From Gammaproteobacteria bacterium (lineage in GTDB: Bacteria > Pseudomonadota > Gammaproteobacteria > Nevskiales > Nevskiaceae): a DNA stretch of 42,168 nt. The stretch lies in the NCBI GenBank assembly GCA_028871525.1, contig JAGWMX010000013.1, positions 1 through 42,168 on the forward strand, read 5' to 3'. The translations under genes and the position numbers were made by a program. Within the stretch, counting starts at the first letter, position 1, and every line of letters starts with the position of its first letter. Positions 31,206 to 39,668 of the stretch are shown one piece after another. The notes below the pieces were generated by a model. That model made no database searches and had not been told where the DNA came from. It saw only the letters and a list, made by a program, of their open reading frames with translations.

Positions 31206-31777
31206 ACCTGCGCACACGGCTGGTGCTTCTATCCGCGGTTTTTCTGACCGGCTGCGCCACCACCGAGCGCGGGCAACGCGAGGTGCATGTGCCGCCGGCG
31301 GGCAACGTGCAGACCCAGCCACAGCCGGAGCTGCCGCCAATCCAGGCGCAACCGCTGCCGCCCGCCGGCGGCGGAGTCAACCCGGGCCAGCCGCTGACGA
31401 GCCATCCGCGGAGTCTGGCCGATTCCAAGCCCGGGCCGGCGGTCATGACGCTGTACCAGCAGGCCCAGCAGCAGGTGCGGGACCACCGCAACGAGCAGGC
31501 CGAAGCGTCGCTCGAGCGCGCGCTCGGCATCGCCCCGCGCAATCCGTTCGTGTGGCAGGCGCTGGCCAATCTGCATCTGCGCATGGGTCAGTACGATCGC
31601 GCCGCCACCGAGGTCCAGCGCTCCAACAGCCTGGGGCACGACAACCCTTTCCTGGAGATCGGCAACTGGCGCACGCTGGCGGCGGTCCGGCGCGCCCAGG
31701 GTGACGCCGCCGGTGCGTTGCAAGCGCAGTCGCAGGCCGACGATCTGACCCGGGCCCTCAACGCCACGCCGCCGTGA
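31202..31777 (+). CDS. TPR lipoprotein, probable PBP1B activator (LpoP-like)
   Basis: A 191-residue lipoprotein. The signal MNLRTRLVLLSAVFLTGC gives lipid-anchored Cys18. A Pro/Gln/Gly-rich linker of about 60 residues (able to stretch across the periplasm) precedes a short TPR domain (about 80-165): YQQAQQQVRDHRNEQAEASL, NPFVWQALANLHLRMGQYDR, then LEIGNWRTLAAVRRAQGD. In Pseudomonas aeruginosa the structurally similar lipoprotein LpoP is encoded next to the PBP1B gene and is needed for its activity. The same linkage, size and layout are seen here. The ATG at 31202 overlaps the mrcB stop, and the stop overlaps the next GTG start, so expression is coupled. The orthology is inferred from organisation and domain plan. 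Confidence 0.78.
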   Translation: MNLRTRLVLLSAVFLTGCATTERGQREVHVPPAGNVQTQPQPELPPIQAQPLPPAGGGVNPGQPLTSHPRSLADSKPGPAVMTLYQQAQQQVRDHRNEQAEASLERALGIAPRNPFVWQALANLHLRMGQYDRAATEVQRSNSLGHDNPFLEIGNWRTLAAVRRAQGDAAGALQAQSQADDLTRALNATPP

Positions 31778-33708
31778 GCGCGGCAGCCGCTGCGCTGGGC
31801 GCCGACGGTCCGCTGGCGCGAAGTCTGCCGGGTTTCGCCCCGCGGCCGGTGCAGCAGCATATGGCCGCGGCGGTGGAAGCGGCGCTGGAAGCCGACCGGC
31901 GGCTGGTGATCGAGGCCGGCACCGGCACCGGTAAGACTTTCGCCTATCTGGTGCCGGCGCTGTTGTCCGGCCGTCGCGTGCTGGTGGCCACCGGCACCAA
32001 AAACCTGCAGGACCAGTTATTTCACCGCGATCTGCCGGGTCTGCGCGCCGCGCTGCGCTGCGCGGCGCGGGTCGCGCTGCTGAAAGGTCGCGGCAACTAT
32101 TTGTGTCACTACCGGTTGACGGCGGCGCGGCAGGAGCCGCGCGGACGGCAGTTCGCCCGCCAACTGGCAGCCATCGATGCCTGGAGCCGGCGCAGTGCCG
32201 ACGGCGATCTCGATGCGCTCGGCAGCTTGCCGCCGGCGGTGACGGCAGCAGTCACCTCGACCGCCGACAACTGCCTCGGTGGGCAATGCCCCGAATTCGA
32301 CCGCTGCTGCGTGGTGCGCGCGCGCCGTGCCGCCCAGGCCGCCGATCTGGTGGTCGCCAACCATCACTTGCTGTTCTCCGATTTCCGTCTGCGCGAGGAA
32401 GGGTTCGGCATGCTGCCGGGAATCCAGGCGGTGGTCGTCGACGAGGCACACCAACTGCCGGAACTGGCGCCGCAGTTTTTCGGCGAGCGGCTGTCGACGC
32501 GGATGCTCGCCGAATACGTTGCCGACCTGCGTGCGCAGTGCGATGCCCGCGGCGACATGGCGGCGCTGGAGCAGACCTTGGCCGGTCTGGCCGACGCGGT
32601 GGCGGCGCTCGAGCAGGCGATTTCGCTGTGGGCGGGTGAACGCGCGGGAGAAGCGCGCGAGCGCTGGGAGCGCTTGCCCGAAACGCTGACCCTGGCGGCG
32701 CCGGCGTTGGTCGAGGCCTTGACGCCGGTGAGCACGGCGCTCGAGGGCGTGGCCGAGCGCAGCCCCGAACTGCAGGCGCTGGCGGCGCGCGCCGCGCTGT
32801 TCACGGCGCGGATCTCCCGTTTCGCCGGCGCGGCGACGCCCGGCTGGGTGCGTTGGATCGAGACGCTGGCCCGCGGCGGCGCGCTGTACGCGGCTCCGGT
32901 GGACGCGCGCGAGGGTTTTGCGCGGATGTTCGAAAGTTATCGCGGTGCCTGGGTGTTCACCTCGGCGACGCTGGCGGTCGGCGACGATTTCCATCATTTC
33001 ACCGGCGCACTCGGGCTGCAGGCGCCGAGTTGCGTGCGGCTGGACAGTCCGTTCGATTTCCGGCGCCAGGCACGGCTGTGGCTGCCGCAAGCCCTGCCGG
33101 AGCCCAACGACGCCGGTTACTTCGATGCGGTGGCCGAAGCTTTGCGTCCGGTGCTGGCGGCCAGCCGGGGCGGTGCTTTTGTTCTGTGCACCAGCCACCG
33201 CGGTCTGCGTCATCTGGCGCGGCGGCTGGACGATCTCGGTTTGCCGCTGCTGGTGCAGGGGGACTCCGGCAAGACCGAGCTGCTGGCGCAATTCGCCCGC
33301 GCCGGCAATGCGGTGCTGATCGCCACCGCCAGTTTTTGGGAGGGCGTGGACGTGCGCGGCCCGGCGCTGCGCGTGGTTGCGATCGACCGCCTGCCGTTCG
33401 CCGCCCCGGGTGATCCGCTGCTGGATGCGCGGTTGACGGCGATCCGTGAGGCCGGCGGCAATCCGTTCAACGATCAACAGTTTCCGCAGATGTTGACGGC
33501 GCTGCGTCAGGGCGTCGGCAGACTGATTCGCGATGCCGGCGATCGCGGCCTGGTGGTGCTGTGCGATCCGAGGCTGTCGAGCCGCGGCTATGGCGCGCGG
33601 ATTCTGGCCGCGCTGCCGCCGATGCCGCGGCTACCCGATCTGGACGCGGTTCGGGCCTGGTTAGCGGAGATCACCGAGTCGCGGCAATCAGGGGTGCGTG
33701 CGGCTTGA
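31774..33708 (+). CDS. YoaA/DinG-family Fe-S ATP-dependent DNA helicase
   Basis: A 644-residue XPD-like superfamily 2 helicase. Walker A is EAGTGTGKT (47-55), the DEAH box lies at 223-226 in VVVDEAHQLPE, and the C-terminal motor has FTSATLAVGDDF, ATASFWEGVDVRGPALRVV and QGVGRLIRDAGDRGLVV. Four cysteines suited to bind a 4Fe-4S cluster lie in the expected insertion: Cys111, Cys167, Cys172 and Cys178/179. YoaA helps repair stalled forks and binds DNA polymerase III chi; DinG resolves R-loops. Length and the tsaB neighbour point to YoaA, since yoaA and tsaB are often adjacent in gammaproteobacteria. It starts with GTG at 31774, overlapping the lipoprotein stop as GTGA. Confidence 0.92.
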   Translation: MSAAAAALGADGPLARSLPGFAPRPVQQHMAAAVEAALEADRRLVIEAGTGTGKTFAYLVPALLSGRRVLVATGTKNLQDQLFHRDLPGLRAALRCAARVALLKGRGNYLCHYRLTAARQEPRGRQFARQLAAIDAWSRRSADGDLDALGSLPPAVTAAVTSTADNCLGGQCPEFDRCCVVRARRAAQAADLVVANHHLLFSDFRLREEGFGMLPGIQAVVVDEAHQLPELAPQFFGERLSTRMLAEYVADLRAQCDARGDMAALEQTLAGLADAVAALEQAISLWAGERAGEARERWERLPETLTLAAPALVEALTPVSTALEGVAERSPELQALAARAALFTARISRFAGAATPGWVRWIETLARGGALYAAPVDAREGFARMFESYRGAWVFTSATLAVGDDFHHFTGALGLQAPSCVRLDSPFDFRRQARLWLPQALPEPNDAGYFDAVAEALRPVLAASRGGAFVLCTSHRGLRHLARRLDDLGLPLLVQGDSGKTELLAQFARAGNAVLIATASFWEGVDVRGPALRVVAIDRLPFAAPGDPLLDARLTAIREAGGNPFNDQQFPQMLTALRQGVGRLIRDAGDRGLVVLCDPRLSSRGYGARILAALPPMPRLPDLDAVRAWLAEITESRQSGVRAA

Positions 33709-33790
33709 ACGTCCAATCGATGGACGCAATGCCGTGCTGCCGATGGCCGGCGGTGGGTTTTGACGGCGCGGCCTGCGGCAAGCCGGTGCG

Positions 33791-34492
33791 ATGAAAGTGT
33801 TGGCCGTGGACACCGCGACCGAAGCCTGCTCGGCGGCTCTGGCGGTGGGCGATCGCATACTCGAACGCTGGCAGCGCTGCGAGCGCGGCCACGTCGAACA
33901 ATTGCCGGGTATGGTCGAGGCGCTGCTGACCGAGGCTGGATTGGTCCCGGCGCAGCTCGACGCACTGGTCGCCGGCATCGGTCCCGGCAGCTTTGCCGGC
34001 GTGCGCGTCGGCGTGGCCTACGCCAAGGGCCTGGCGTTGGCGCTCGAACGCCCGGTGTTCGGGGTCTCCTCGCTGGCGATGCTGGCGGTGCAGGCCGCAC
34101 GCGAACATCCCGATGTGGCGCACTGGTGGGCGGCCATCGACGCACGCATGGGCGAGGTCTATCTGGGGTTGTATGCAACGCAGCCGATACTGGCCGCCGT
34201 CGTTGCGGAGCGGGTGGTGGCGCCGGCTGCGTTGCCCGGCAGTGTCACCGGATCCGGGGCCGGCGCGGTCGGCAGCGGCTGGGCCGCGCACGGACGCGCG
34301 TTGGCCGCGGCGCTCGGCTCGCCGCAGCCGATACTCGCCGCTGCGCTGCCGCAAGCCGTCGACGCGCTGGCGCTGGCGTTGCCCCGGCTGCTCGCGGGCG
34401 AGGGCTTCGACGCGGGTCGGCTGGCGCCATCGTATCTGCGCGAACGGGTTGCGCTGACGCTGGCCGAGCAACGTGCCGCAGCCGGGCGCTGA
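33791..34492 (+). CDS. tsaB: tRNA threonylcarbamoyladenosine biosynthesis protein TsaB
   Basis: A 233-residue ASKHA-fold protein. It is the non-catalytic scaffold that pairs with TsaD (and TsaE) to transfer threonylcarbamoyl to A37 of ANN-decoding tRNAs. Diagnostic segments are VLAVDTATEACSAAL at the N-terminus, HVEQLPGMVEALL and GIGPGSFAGVRVGVAYAKGL; most homologues have GPGSFTGLR, so Thr is Ala here. The C-terminus with APSYLRERVAL is usual. The ATG at 33791 follows an 82-base gap after the helicase gene with no recognisable terminator, so the two are probably in one transcript. Confidence 0.94.
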   Translation: MKVLAVDTATEACSAALAVGDRILERWQRCERGHVEQLPGMVEALLTEAGLVPAQLDALVAGIGPGSFAGVRVGVAYAKGLALALERPVFGVSSLAMLAVQAAREHPDVAHWWAAIDARMGEVYLGLYATQPILAAVVAERVVAPAALPGSVTGSGAGAVGSGWAAHGRALAAALGSPQPILAAALPQAVDALALALPRLLAGEGFDAGRLAPSYLRERVALTLAEQRAAAGR

Positions 34493-34534
34493 CCGGTCGG
34501 CGTGTTACAATTTACGCTGAAAAATTGCCTTTTC

Positions 34535-34566
34535 GACCCCCGCCTGGCGCCAAGCGCCGCCGGGTC
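34535..34566. other. Nested hairpin between tsaB and gyrA
   Basis: Outer arms GACCC (34535-34539) / GGGTC (34562-34566) enclose inner arms GGCGC (34546-34550) / GCGCC (34554-34558). No T-run follows, so it is not a standard intrinsic terminator. It may end tsaB transcription with help or be part of a gyrA leader. A TACAAT at 34506-34511, upstream of it, is a candidate -10 box for gyrA. Confidence 0.45.
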
Positions 34567-34636
34567 AGTGATGGCGTGCGCTAGCCGCAGCACAACGGCG
34601 GCGGCGGATCAGCGAAACTCGGGCGCGCGACGCGTC

Positions 34637-34648
34637 GAATTTAAATTC
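34637..34648. promoter_or_regulatory. 12-bp perfect AT-rich palindrome upstream of gyrA
   Basis: GAATTTAAATTC reads the same on both strands and lies 14 bases before the gyrA ATG in otherwise GC-rich DNA. A dimeric regulator site or an easily melted supercoiling-sensitive element is possible; nothing else supports either. No clear Shine-Dalgarno precedes the ATG. Confidence 0.4.
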
Positions 34649-34662
34649 TGCCGAATTAATCA

Positions 34663-37323
34663 ATGAGCGAATTCGCCAAAGAAGTGCTGTCGGTCAACCT
34701 CGAGGAGGAGATGCGGCGCTCCTACCTCGACTACGCGATGAGCGTCATCGTCGGTCGCGCGCTGCCGGATGCACGCGACGGTCTGAAGCCGGTGCACCGG
34801 CGCGTGCTGTTTACGATGCACGAGCAGGGCAACGCCTGGAACAAAGCGTTCAAGAAATCGGCACGCATCGTCGGCGACGTCATGGGCAAATACCACCCGC
34901 ACGGCGACTCGGCCATCTACGATGCCCTGGTGCGGATGGCGCAGCCGTTCTCGCTGCGTTATCTGCTGGTCGACGGGCAGGGCAACTTCGGTTCGGTGGA
35001 TGGGGACTCCCCGGCCGCGATGCGCTACACCGAAGTGCGAATGTCGCGACTGGCGCATGAATTGCTGGCGGATATCGACAAGGAAACCGTCGATTTCACC
35101 GCCAACTACGACGGCTCGGAGCAGGAACCGGCGGTGTTGCCGACGCGCATTCCACATCTGCTGGTCAACGGCAGCTCCGGCATCGCGGTGGGCATGGCCA
35201 CCAACATCCCGCCGCATAATCTGCCGGAGGTGATCGACGCCTGCGTGGCATTGATCGACGACCCGGCCATCGACCTGGCGGCGCTGATGCGGCACGTGCC
35301 GGCGCCGGATTTTCCGACCGCCGGGCTGATCCTGGACGCACACGGCGTCGCCGACGCCTATGCCACCGGCCGTGGCCGGATCGTGCTGCGCGCGCGCTGC
35401 GCGATCGAGGATCTGCCGCGGGCCGACAAGCAGGCGATCGTCGTCACCGAACTGCCGTACCAGGTCAACAAGGCGCGGCTGCTGGAACGGATCGCCGAGC
35501 TGGTCAAGGAGAAGAAAGTCGAAGGCATCACCGAGATCCGCGACGAGTCCGACAAGGATGGCATGCGTATGGTGATCGAGCTGCGGCGCGGGGAGAACGC
35601 CGAAGTGGTGCTGAACAATCTCTACCAGCATACCCAGCTGCAGACGGTGTTCGGCATCAACATGGTGGCGCTGGACAACGGCCAGCCGAAGACGCTGGGC
35701 CTGAAGCCGCTGCTGGAGATCTTCTTGCGCCACCGCCGTGAGGTGGTGACGCGGCGCACGCGGTACCTTTTGCGCAAGGCGCGCGAGCGCGCCCACGTGC
35801 TGGAAGGTCTGGCGGTGGCGCTGGCCAATCTCGACGCCGTGATCGCGATGATCCGCGCCGCGGCCAGCCCGGCTGAAGCCAAGGCCGAATTGTGCGCACG
35901 GCGCTGGGTGCCCGGCGCCGTGCTCGCAATGCTGGAGCGTGTCGGCGCGCGGGCTTCGCGGCCACTGGAGCTGCCGGCTGATTACGGCCTGATCGAAGAC
36001 GGCGGCACTCAATGGTACCGGTTGTCGGAGGCGCAGGCGCAGGCGATTCTCGATCTGCGGTTGCACCGGCTGACGAGCCTTGAACAGGACAAGATCCGCG
36101 ACGAGTTCCGCGAGCTTCTGGGCGCGATCACGGCGTATCTCGAAATTCTCGCCGCGGACGACAAACTGCTGGCGGTGGTTCGTGGCGAATTGCTCGAGAT
36201 CCGGGAGCAGTACGGCGACGCTCGGCGCACCGAGATCACCGATTTCGCGCTGAACCTCAACCGCGAGGATCTGATCGCACCGCAGGAGATGGTCGTAACG
36301 CTGTCGCGCCAGGGTTACGTCAAGGCGCAGCCGCAAGCCGAGTATCAGGTCCAGCGCCGCGGCGGCCGCGGCCGCACCGCGGCGACGACCAAGGACAACG
36401 ACTATGTGTGCGCGTTGTGGGCGGCGCACAGTCACGACACGTTGCTGTGCTTCTCCAGTCGCGGCCGGGCTTACTGGCTGCGGGTGTTTGAGTTGCCGAT
36501 GGGCGGCGGCGGCGCGCGCGGCAAGCCGTTCGTCAATCTGTTGCCTCTGGAGGCGGGCGAACGCATCTCGGTGGTGCTGCCGGTCAAGGATTTCGCCGCC
36601 GGGCAATACGTGTTCATGGCCACCCGGCGCGGGACCGTCAAGAAGACGCCGCTGGTCGATTTCTCGCGCCCACGCAGTTCCGGCATTATCGCCGTCGACC
36701 TGCGGGTGGACGACGAGCTGGTCGGTGTCGCTCTGACTGCAGGCGAAGACGACGTGCTACTGTTCTCCGACGCCGGCCGCGTGATCCGCTTCAGGGAAGC
36801 TGATGTGCGGCCGATGGGGCGCGGCGCGACCGGCGTGCGCGGCATGAGGTTGATCGCCACCAGCGTGGCGGACGAAGCTGAAGAGCCGGTCGGGGTCGAG
36901 GCCGATGCCGAAGTCGAGAGCCCCGAAAGTAACGACGGCATGGCGCCGGCGGCTGTCGGCACGCCGCGGGTCATCGCCCTGATCGTGGCTCGCGGCGACG
37001 ACGTGCTGACGGTTTCCGAAAACGGTTACGGCAAGCGCACCGCGATCGACGCCTTCCCGCTGCGCGGTCGCGGCGGACAGGGCGTCATTGCCCAGGCGCT
37101 GTCGTCGAAAACCGGTCGGCTGATCGGCGCGCTGGAAGTTAATGGCGAACACCATGTGATGCTGATCTCCGACGCCGGTCATCTGATCCGCATTGAGGCG
37201 CGCGAAGTCAAGCGTTTGGGTCGCAATACCCAGGGCGTGCGGCTGGCGCGTCCGGCCGCAGGCGATCAGCTGGTCGGCCTCGACCGCATCGAGGCCGACA
37301 ACGGTGACGAGCCGACGTCCTGA
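34663..37323 (+). CDS. gyrA: DNA gyrase subunit A
   Basis: An 886-residue type IIA topoisomerase subunit that, with GyrB, introduces negative supercoils. The catalytic tyrosine is Tyr122 in [11 protein letters not shown]. The quinolone-determining region [20 protein letters not shown] has Ser83 and Asp87 in E. coli numbering, the susceptible wild-type residues. The C-terminal six-bladed DNA-wrapping domain begins near 535 and contains the GyrA box QRRGGRG. An acidic Glu/Pro-rich stretch (about 741-765, [18 protein letters not shown]) interrupts the later blades and is not in all homologues. The start [20 protein letters not shown] matches the family. serC starts 2 bases after the stop. Confidence 0.97.
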   Translation: MSEFAKEVLSVNLEEEMRRSYLDYAMSVIVGRALPDARDGLKPVHRRVLFTMHEQGNAWNKAFKKSARIVGDVMGKYHPHGDSAIYDALVRMAQPFSLRYLLVDGQGNFGSVDGDSPAAMRYTEVRMSRLAHELLADIDKETVDFTANYDGSEQEPAVLPTRIPHLLVNGSSGIAVGMATNIPPHNLPEVIDACVALIDDPAIDLAALMRHVPAPDFPTAGLILDAHGVADAYATGRGRIVLRARCAIEDLPRADKQAIVVTELPYQVNKARLLERIAELVKEKKVEGITEIRDESDKDGMRMVIELRRGENAEVVLNNLYQHTQLQTVFGINMVALDNGQPKTLGLKPLLEIFLRHRREVVTRRTRYLLRKARERAHVLEGLAVALANLDAVIAMIRAAASPAEAKAELCARRWVPGAVLAMLERVGARASRPLELPADYGLIEDGGTQWYRLSEAQAQAILDLRLHRLTSLEQDKIRDEFRELLGAITAYLEILAADDKLLAVVRGELLEIREQYGDARRTEITDFALNLNREDLIAPQEMVVTLSRQGYVKAQPQAEYQVQRRGGRGRTAATTKDNDYVCALWAAHSHDTLLCFSSRGRAYWLRVFELPMGGGGARGKPFVNLLPLEAGERISVVLPVKDFAAGQYVFMATRRGTVKKTPLVDFSRPRSSGIIAVDLRVDDELVGVALTAGEDDVLLFSDAGRVIRFREADVRPMGRGATGVRGMRLIATSVADEAEEPVGVEADAEVESPESNDGMAPAAVGTPRVIALIVARGDDVLTVSENGYGKRTAIDAFPLRGRGGQGVIAQALSSKTGRLIGALEVNGEHHVMLISDAGHLIRIEAREVKRLGRNTQGVRLARPAAGDQLVGLDRIEADNGDEPTS

Positions 37324-37325
37324 TA

Positions 37326-38393
37326 ATGGCCCGCGTCTACAATTTCAGCGCCGGGCCGGCGACGTTGCCGGAGGCGGTGCTCGAACAGGTCCGCGAAGAA
37401 TTGCTGGACTATCGCGGCAGCGGCATGTCGGTGATGGAAATGAGCCATCGCGATCGGGCGTTCACCGCCATTGCCGAACAGGCCGAAGCCGATCTGCGCG
37501 CGCTGCTCGGAGTCCCGTCGCGCTATCGGGTGTTGTTCATGCAAGGCGGCGCCACCGCGCAGTTTTCCCTGGTGCCGATGCAACTCGCCCGCGGCCGCAC
37601 GCGCGCCGACTACGTGCTGACCGGCAGCTGGAGCCGCAAGGCGGCCAGGGAGGCGGCGCGCTATCTGGACGTCCACATCGCCGCCGAAGGCGAGCACGCG
37701 GTGCCGCCGCGCGCGCAGTGGCGGCTGTCCGCCGATGCAGCCTATGTCCACTACACGCCGAACGAGACCATCGACGGGGTCGAGTTTCACTGGTTGCCGG
37801 ACGTCGGTGACCTGCCGCTGGTAGCCGATTTCTCGTCGAGCTTCCTGTCGCGGCCGATCGATGTCTCCCGCTTCGGTCTGATCTACGCCGGGGCGCAGAA
37901 GAATGCCGGTCCGGCCGGCGTGACCATCGTCCTGGTCGACGGCGAGCTGCTCGACGAGCCACACGCGGCGCTGCCGTCGGTCTTCAACTACCGATCGGTG
38001 GCCGACCATGCTTCGATGCTCAACACGCCGCCGTGCTTCGCCTGGTACGTCTGCGGCCTGGTGTTTCGCTGGTTGCTGGAACAGGGCGGGCTTGCGGAAA
38101 TGGCCGGGCGCAACCGGCGCAAGGCGAACCTGCTCTACCATTATCTCGATGGACAGGATTTCTACCACTGCCCGGTGGCGCCCGCCGATCGCTCGTGGAT
38201 GAACGTGGTGTTCCGACTGCCGGAGCCGGCGCTGGATGCCGCTTTCCTGCAGGGCGCGACCGCTGCGGGTCTCGACGGTCTGCAAGGTCATCGACTGGTC
38301 GGCGGCATGCGCGCCAGCCTTTACAACGCGTTTCCGGAAGCCGGGGTGCATCTGCTGATCGACTATCTGAGGGAATTCGCCCGCCGCGCCTGA
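37326..38393 (+). CDS. serC: Phosphoserine aminotransferase
   Basis: A 355-residue class V PLP aminotransferase that converts 3-phosphohydroxypyruvate to phosphoserine, and also acts in pyridoxal-phosphate synthesis. Features are VYNFSAGPATLPEAVL at the start, FMQGGATAQFSLVPM for phosphate binding, VHYTPNETIDGVEF, VADFSSSFLSRPIDVSRF and the PLP lysine Lys192 in YAGAQKNAGPAG. The C-terminus GGMRASLYNAFPEAGV is typical. It lies 2 bases after gyrA and 41 bases before pheA. The gyrA-serC-pheA-hisC-tyrA-aroA order is the same as in Pseudomonas. Confidence 0.96.
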   Translation: MARVYNFSAGPATLPEAVLEQVREELLDYRGSGMSVMEMSHRDRAFTAIAEQAEADLRALLGVPSRYRVLFMQGGATAQFSLVPMQLARGRTRADYVLTGSWSRKAAREAARYLDVHIAAEGEHAVPPRAQWRLSADAAYVHYTPNETIDGVEFHWLPDVGDLPLVADFSSSFLSRPIDVSRFGLIYAGAQKNAGPAGVTIVLVDGELLDEPHAALPSVFNYRSVADHASMLNTPPCFAWYVCGLVFRWLLEQGGLAEMAGRNRRKANLLYHYLDGQDFYHCPVAPADRSWMNVVFRLPEPALDAAFLQGATAAGLDGLQGHRLVGGMRASLYNAFPEAGVHLLIDYLREFARRA

Positions 38394-38434
38394 AGCCGTC
38401 GGCAGACCGGAGAGCGGACGTGAGAGGTGAGCCG

Positions 38435-39529
38435 ATGAACGACGAGCTGTCTGCCGCGCGCGCGCGCATCGATGCGATCGACGCCGACATCCAGCGGCTG
38501 ATCTCAGAGCGTGCACGAATCGCCCAGCAGGTGCGCGACATCAAGCTGCGCGGAGGTGCGGCCGGCGATCACTACCGGCCGGCGCGCGAGGCTCAGGTAC
38601 TGCGTCGCGCGATGCAGCGCAACCGCGACCTCGGCAGCCCGCTGACTGACGAAGTGATGGCGCGTCTGATGCGCGAGATCATGTCGGCCTGTCTGGCGCT
38701 GGAATCGCCTTTGGTGGTGGCCTATCTTGGCCCCGAAGGCACCTATACCCAGGCGGCGGTTTACAAACACTTCGGCCACCGGGTCGCGGCGCGGGTGCTG
38801 ACTTCGATCGACGAGATTTTCCGTGAGGTCGAAGCCGATTCCGCCACCTATGGCGTGGTGCCGATCGAAAATTCCACCGAGGGGGTGGTGCTGTCGACGC
38901 TCGATCTTCTGGCCGGCACGCCGCTGTCGATCTGCGGCGAGGTGTGGCTGCCGGTGCACCATCAGCTGCTGTCGCGGCAGCAGCGGTTAGAGGACGTCGA
39001 AGTGGTCTATTCCCACCCGCAGTCGCTTGGCCAATGCCGGCGCTGGTTGGATGCAAGGCTGCCACGAGTGACGCGCGAGCCCGCGACCAGCAACGGGCAG
39101 GCGGCCAAGCTGGTCGCCGAAAGCGGTCGCGGCGCGGCGATTGCCAGCGCCGCCGCCGGCGAACTGTACGGCCTGGCCGTGCTGGCCGCCAATATCGAGG
39201 ACGATCCCAACAATGTCACCCGTTTCCTGATCATCGGCCGCCAGGAGCCGGAGCCGACCGGTGCCGACCGCACCTCGCTGGTGGTTTCGGCTCACACCGG
39301 CGGCCGACCCGGCGCGCTGTTCGATCTGCTGCAGCCGTTCGCCGGTGCCGGCATCAATCTGACCAAGCTGGAGTCGCGTCCGAGCCGGCGCGCCGCCTGG
39401 GATTACAATTTCTTTATCGATCTGGACGGCCACCAGCACGATCCGCTGGTGGCGCCCGCGCTGCAGACGGTGCGCTCGCGCGCGGCGTTTTTCCGGATCC
39501 TAGGATCTTATCCGCGCGCAGTGGTATGA
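38435..39529 (+). CDS. pheA: Bifunctional chorismate mutase / prephenate dehydratase
   Basis: A 364-residue cytoplasmic P-protein that makes prephenate and then phenylpyruvate for phenylalanine. Residues 1-90 are the AroQ chorismate mutase (RARIDAIDADIQRLISERAR). Residues about 95-275 are the dehydratase, with AYLGPEGTYTQAAVYKHFG, VVPIENSTEGVV and NVTRFLIIGR. The ACT regulatory domain (about 285-364) shows GRPGALFDLLQPF and LTKLESRPSRR, the GAL and ESRP motifs of the phenylalanine-feedback site. The ATG at 38435 is chosen because a GAGAGGTGA ribosome site lies about 6 bases before it; the open frame extends further upstream into serC but encodes nothing typical. Confidence 0.96.
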   Translation: MNDELSAARARIDAIDADIQRLISERARIAQQVRDIKLRGGAAGDHYRPAREAQVLRRAMQRNRDLGSPLTDEVMARLMREIMSACLALESPLVVAYLGPEGTYTQAAVYKHFGHRVAARVLTSIDEIFREVEADSATYGVVPIENSTEGVVLSTLDLLAGTPLSICGEVWLPVHHQLLSRQQRLEDVEVVYSHPQSLGQCRRWLDARLPRVTREPATSNGQAAKLVAESGRGAAIASAAAGELYGLAVLAANIEDDPNNVTRFLIIGRQEPEPTGADRTSLVVSAHTGGRPGALFDLLQPFAGAGINLTKLESRPSRRAAWDYNFFIDLDGHQHDPLVAPALQTVRSRAAFFRILGSYPRAVV

Positions 39530-39584
39530 ATATACCTTCCTTTTGCCATCCGTGGCGCGACGTCGACAGCTTGCGGATAGCCCG

Positions 39585-39606
39585 GCCCGGCCATCCTTGG
39601 CCGGGC
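39585..39606. repeat. Perfect hairpin between pheA and hisC
   Basis: GCCCGGCCA (39585-39593) and TGGCCGGGC (39598-39606) pair perfectly round a 4-base loop TCCT. It follows the pheA stop by 55 bases. No T-run follows. With the next element it forms a two-palindrome mosaic in the 139-base gap. Confidence 0.7.
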
Positions 39607-39610
39607 GTTC

Positions 39611-39647
39611 GGAGCCGTCGCGACCAGTGGTCGCGAAACACGGCTCC
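39611..39647. repeat. REP-like double-stem palindrome between pheA and hisC
   Basis: Outer arms GGAGCCGT (39611-39618) / ACGGCTCC (39640-39647) enclose perfect inner arms CGCGACCA (39619-39626) / TGGTCGCG (39628-39635), giving a long cruciform. The 4-base head-to-tail distance to the preceding hairpin resembles a bacterial interspersed mosaic element. It may protect the pheA message 3' end or uncouple hisC. Confidence 0.75.
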
Positions 39648-39668
39648 TCACCCCAGGGCGGTGGTGTG

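Noticed and set aside
28770-31340. Very long open reading frame (856 codons) antisense to mrcB
   Set aside because: It mirrors a high-GC gene in the phase where stops are rare; its Arg/His/Gln-rich translation has no protein-like domains, and mrcB on the other strand is certain.
33709-33790. Small gene between the helicase and tsaB
   Set aside because: The open stretch starting MDAMPCCRWP has no ribosome site and no protein-like features.
34883-34923. Quinolone-resistance mutation in gyrA
   Set aside because: Ser83 and Asp87 are both wild type.
34660-36606. Long open reading frame antisense to gyrA
   Set aside because: Same GC artefact; the translation is His/Gln/Arg-rich and without motifs, while gyrA has all catalytic residues.
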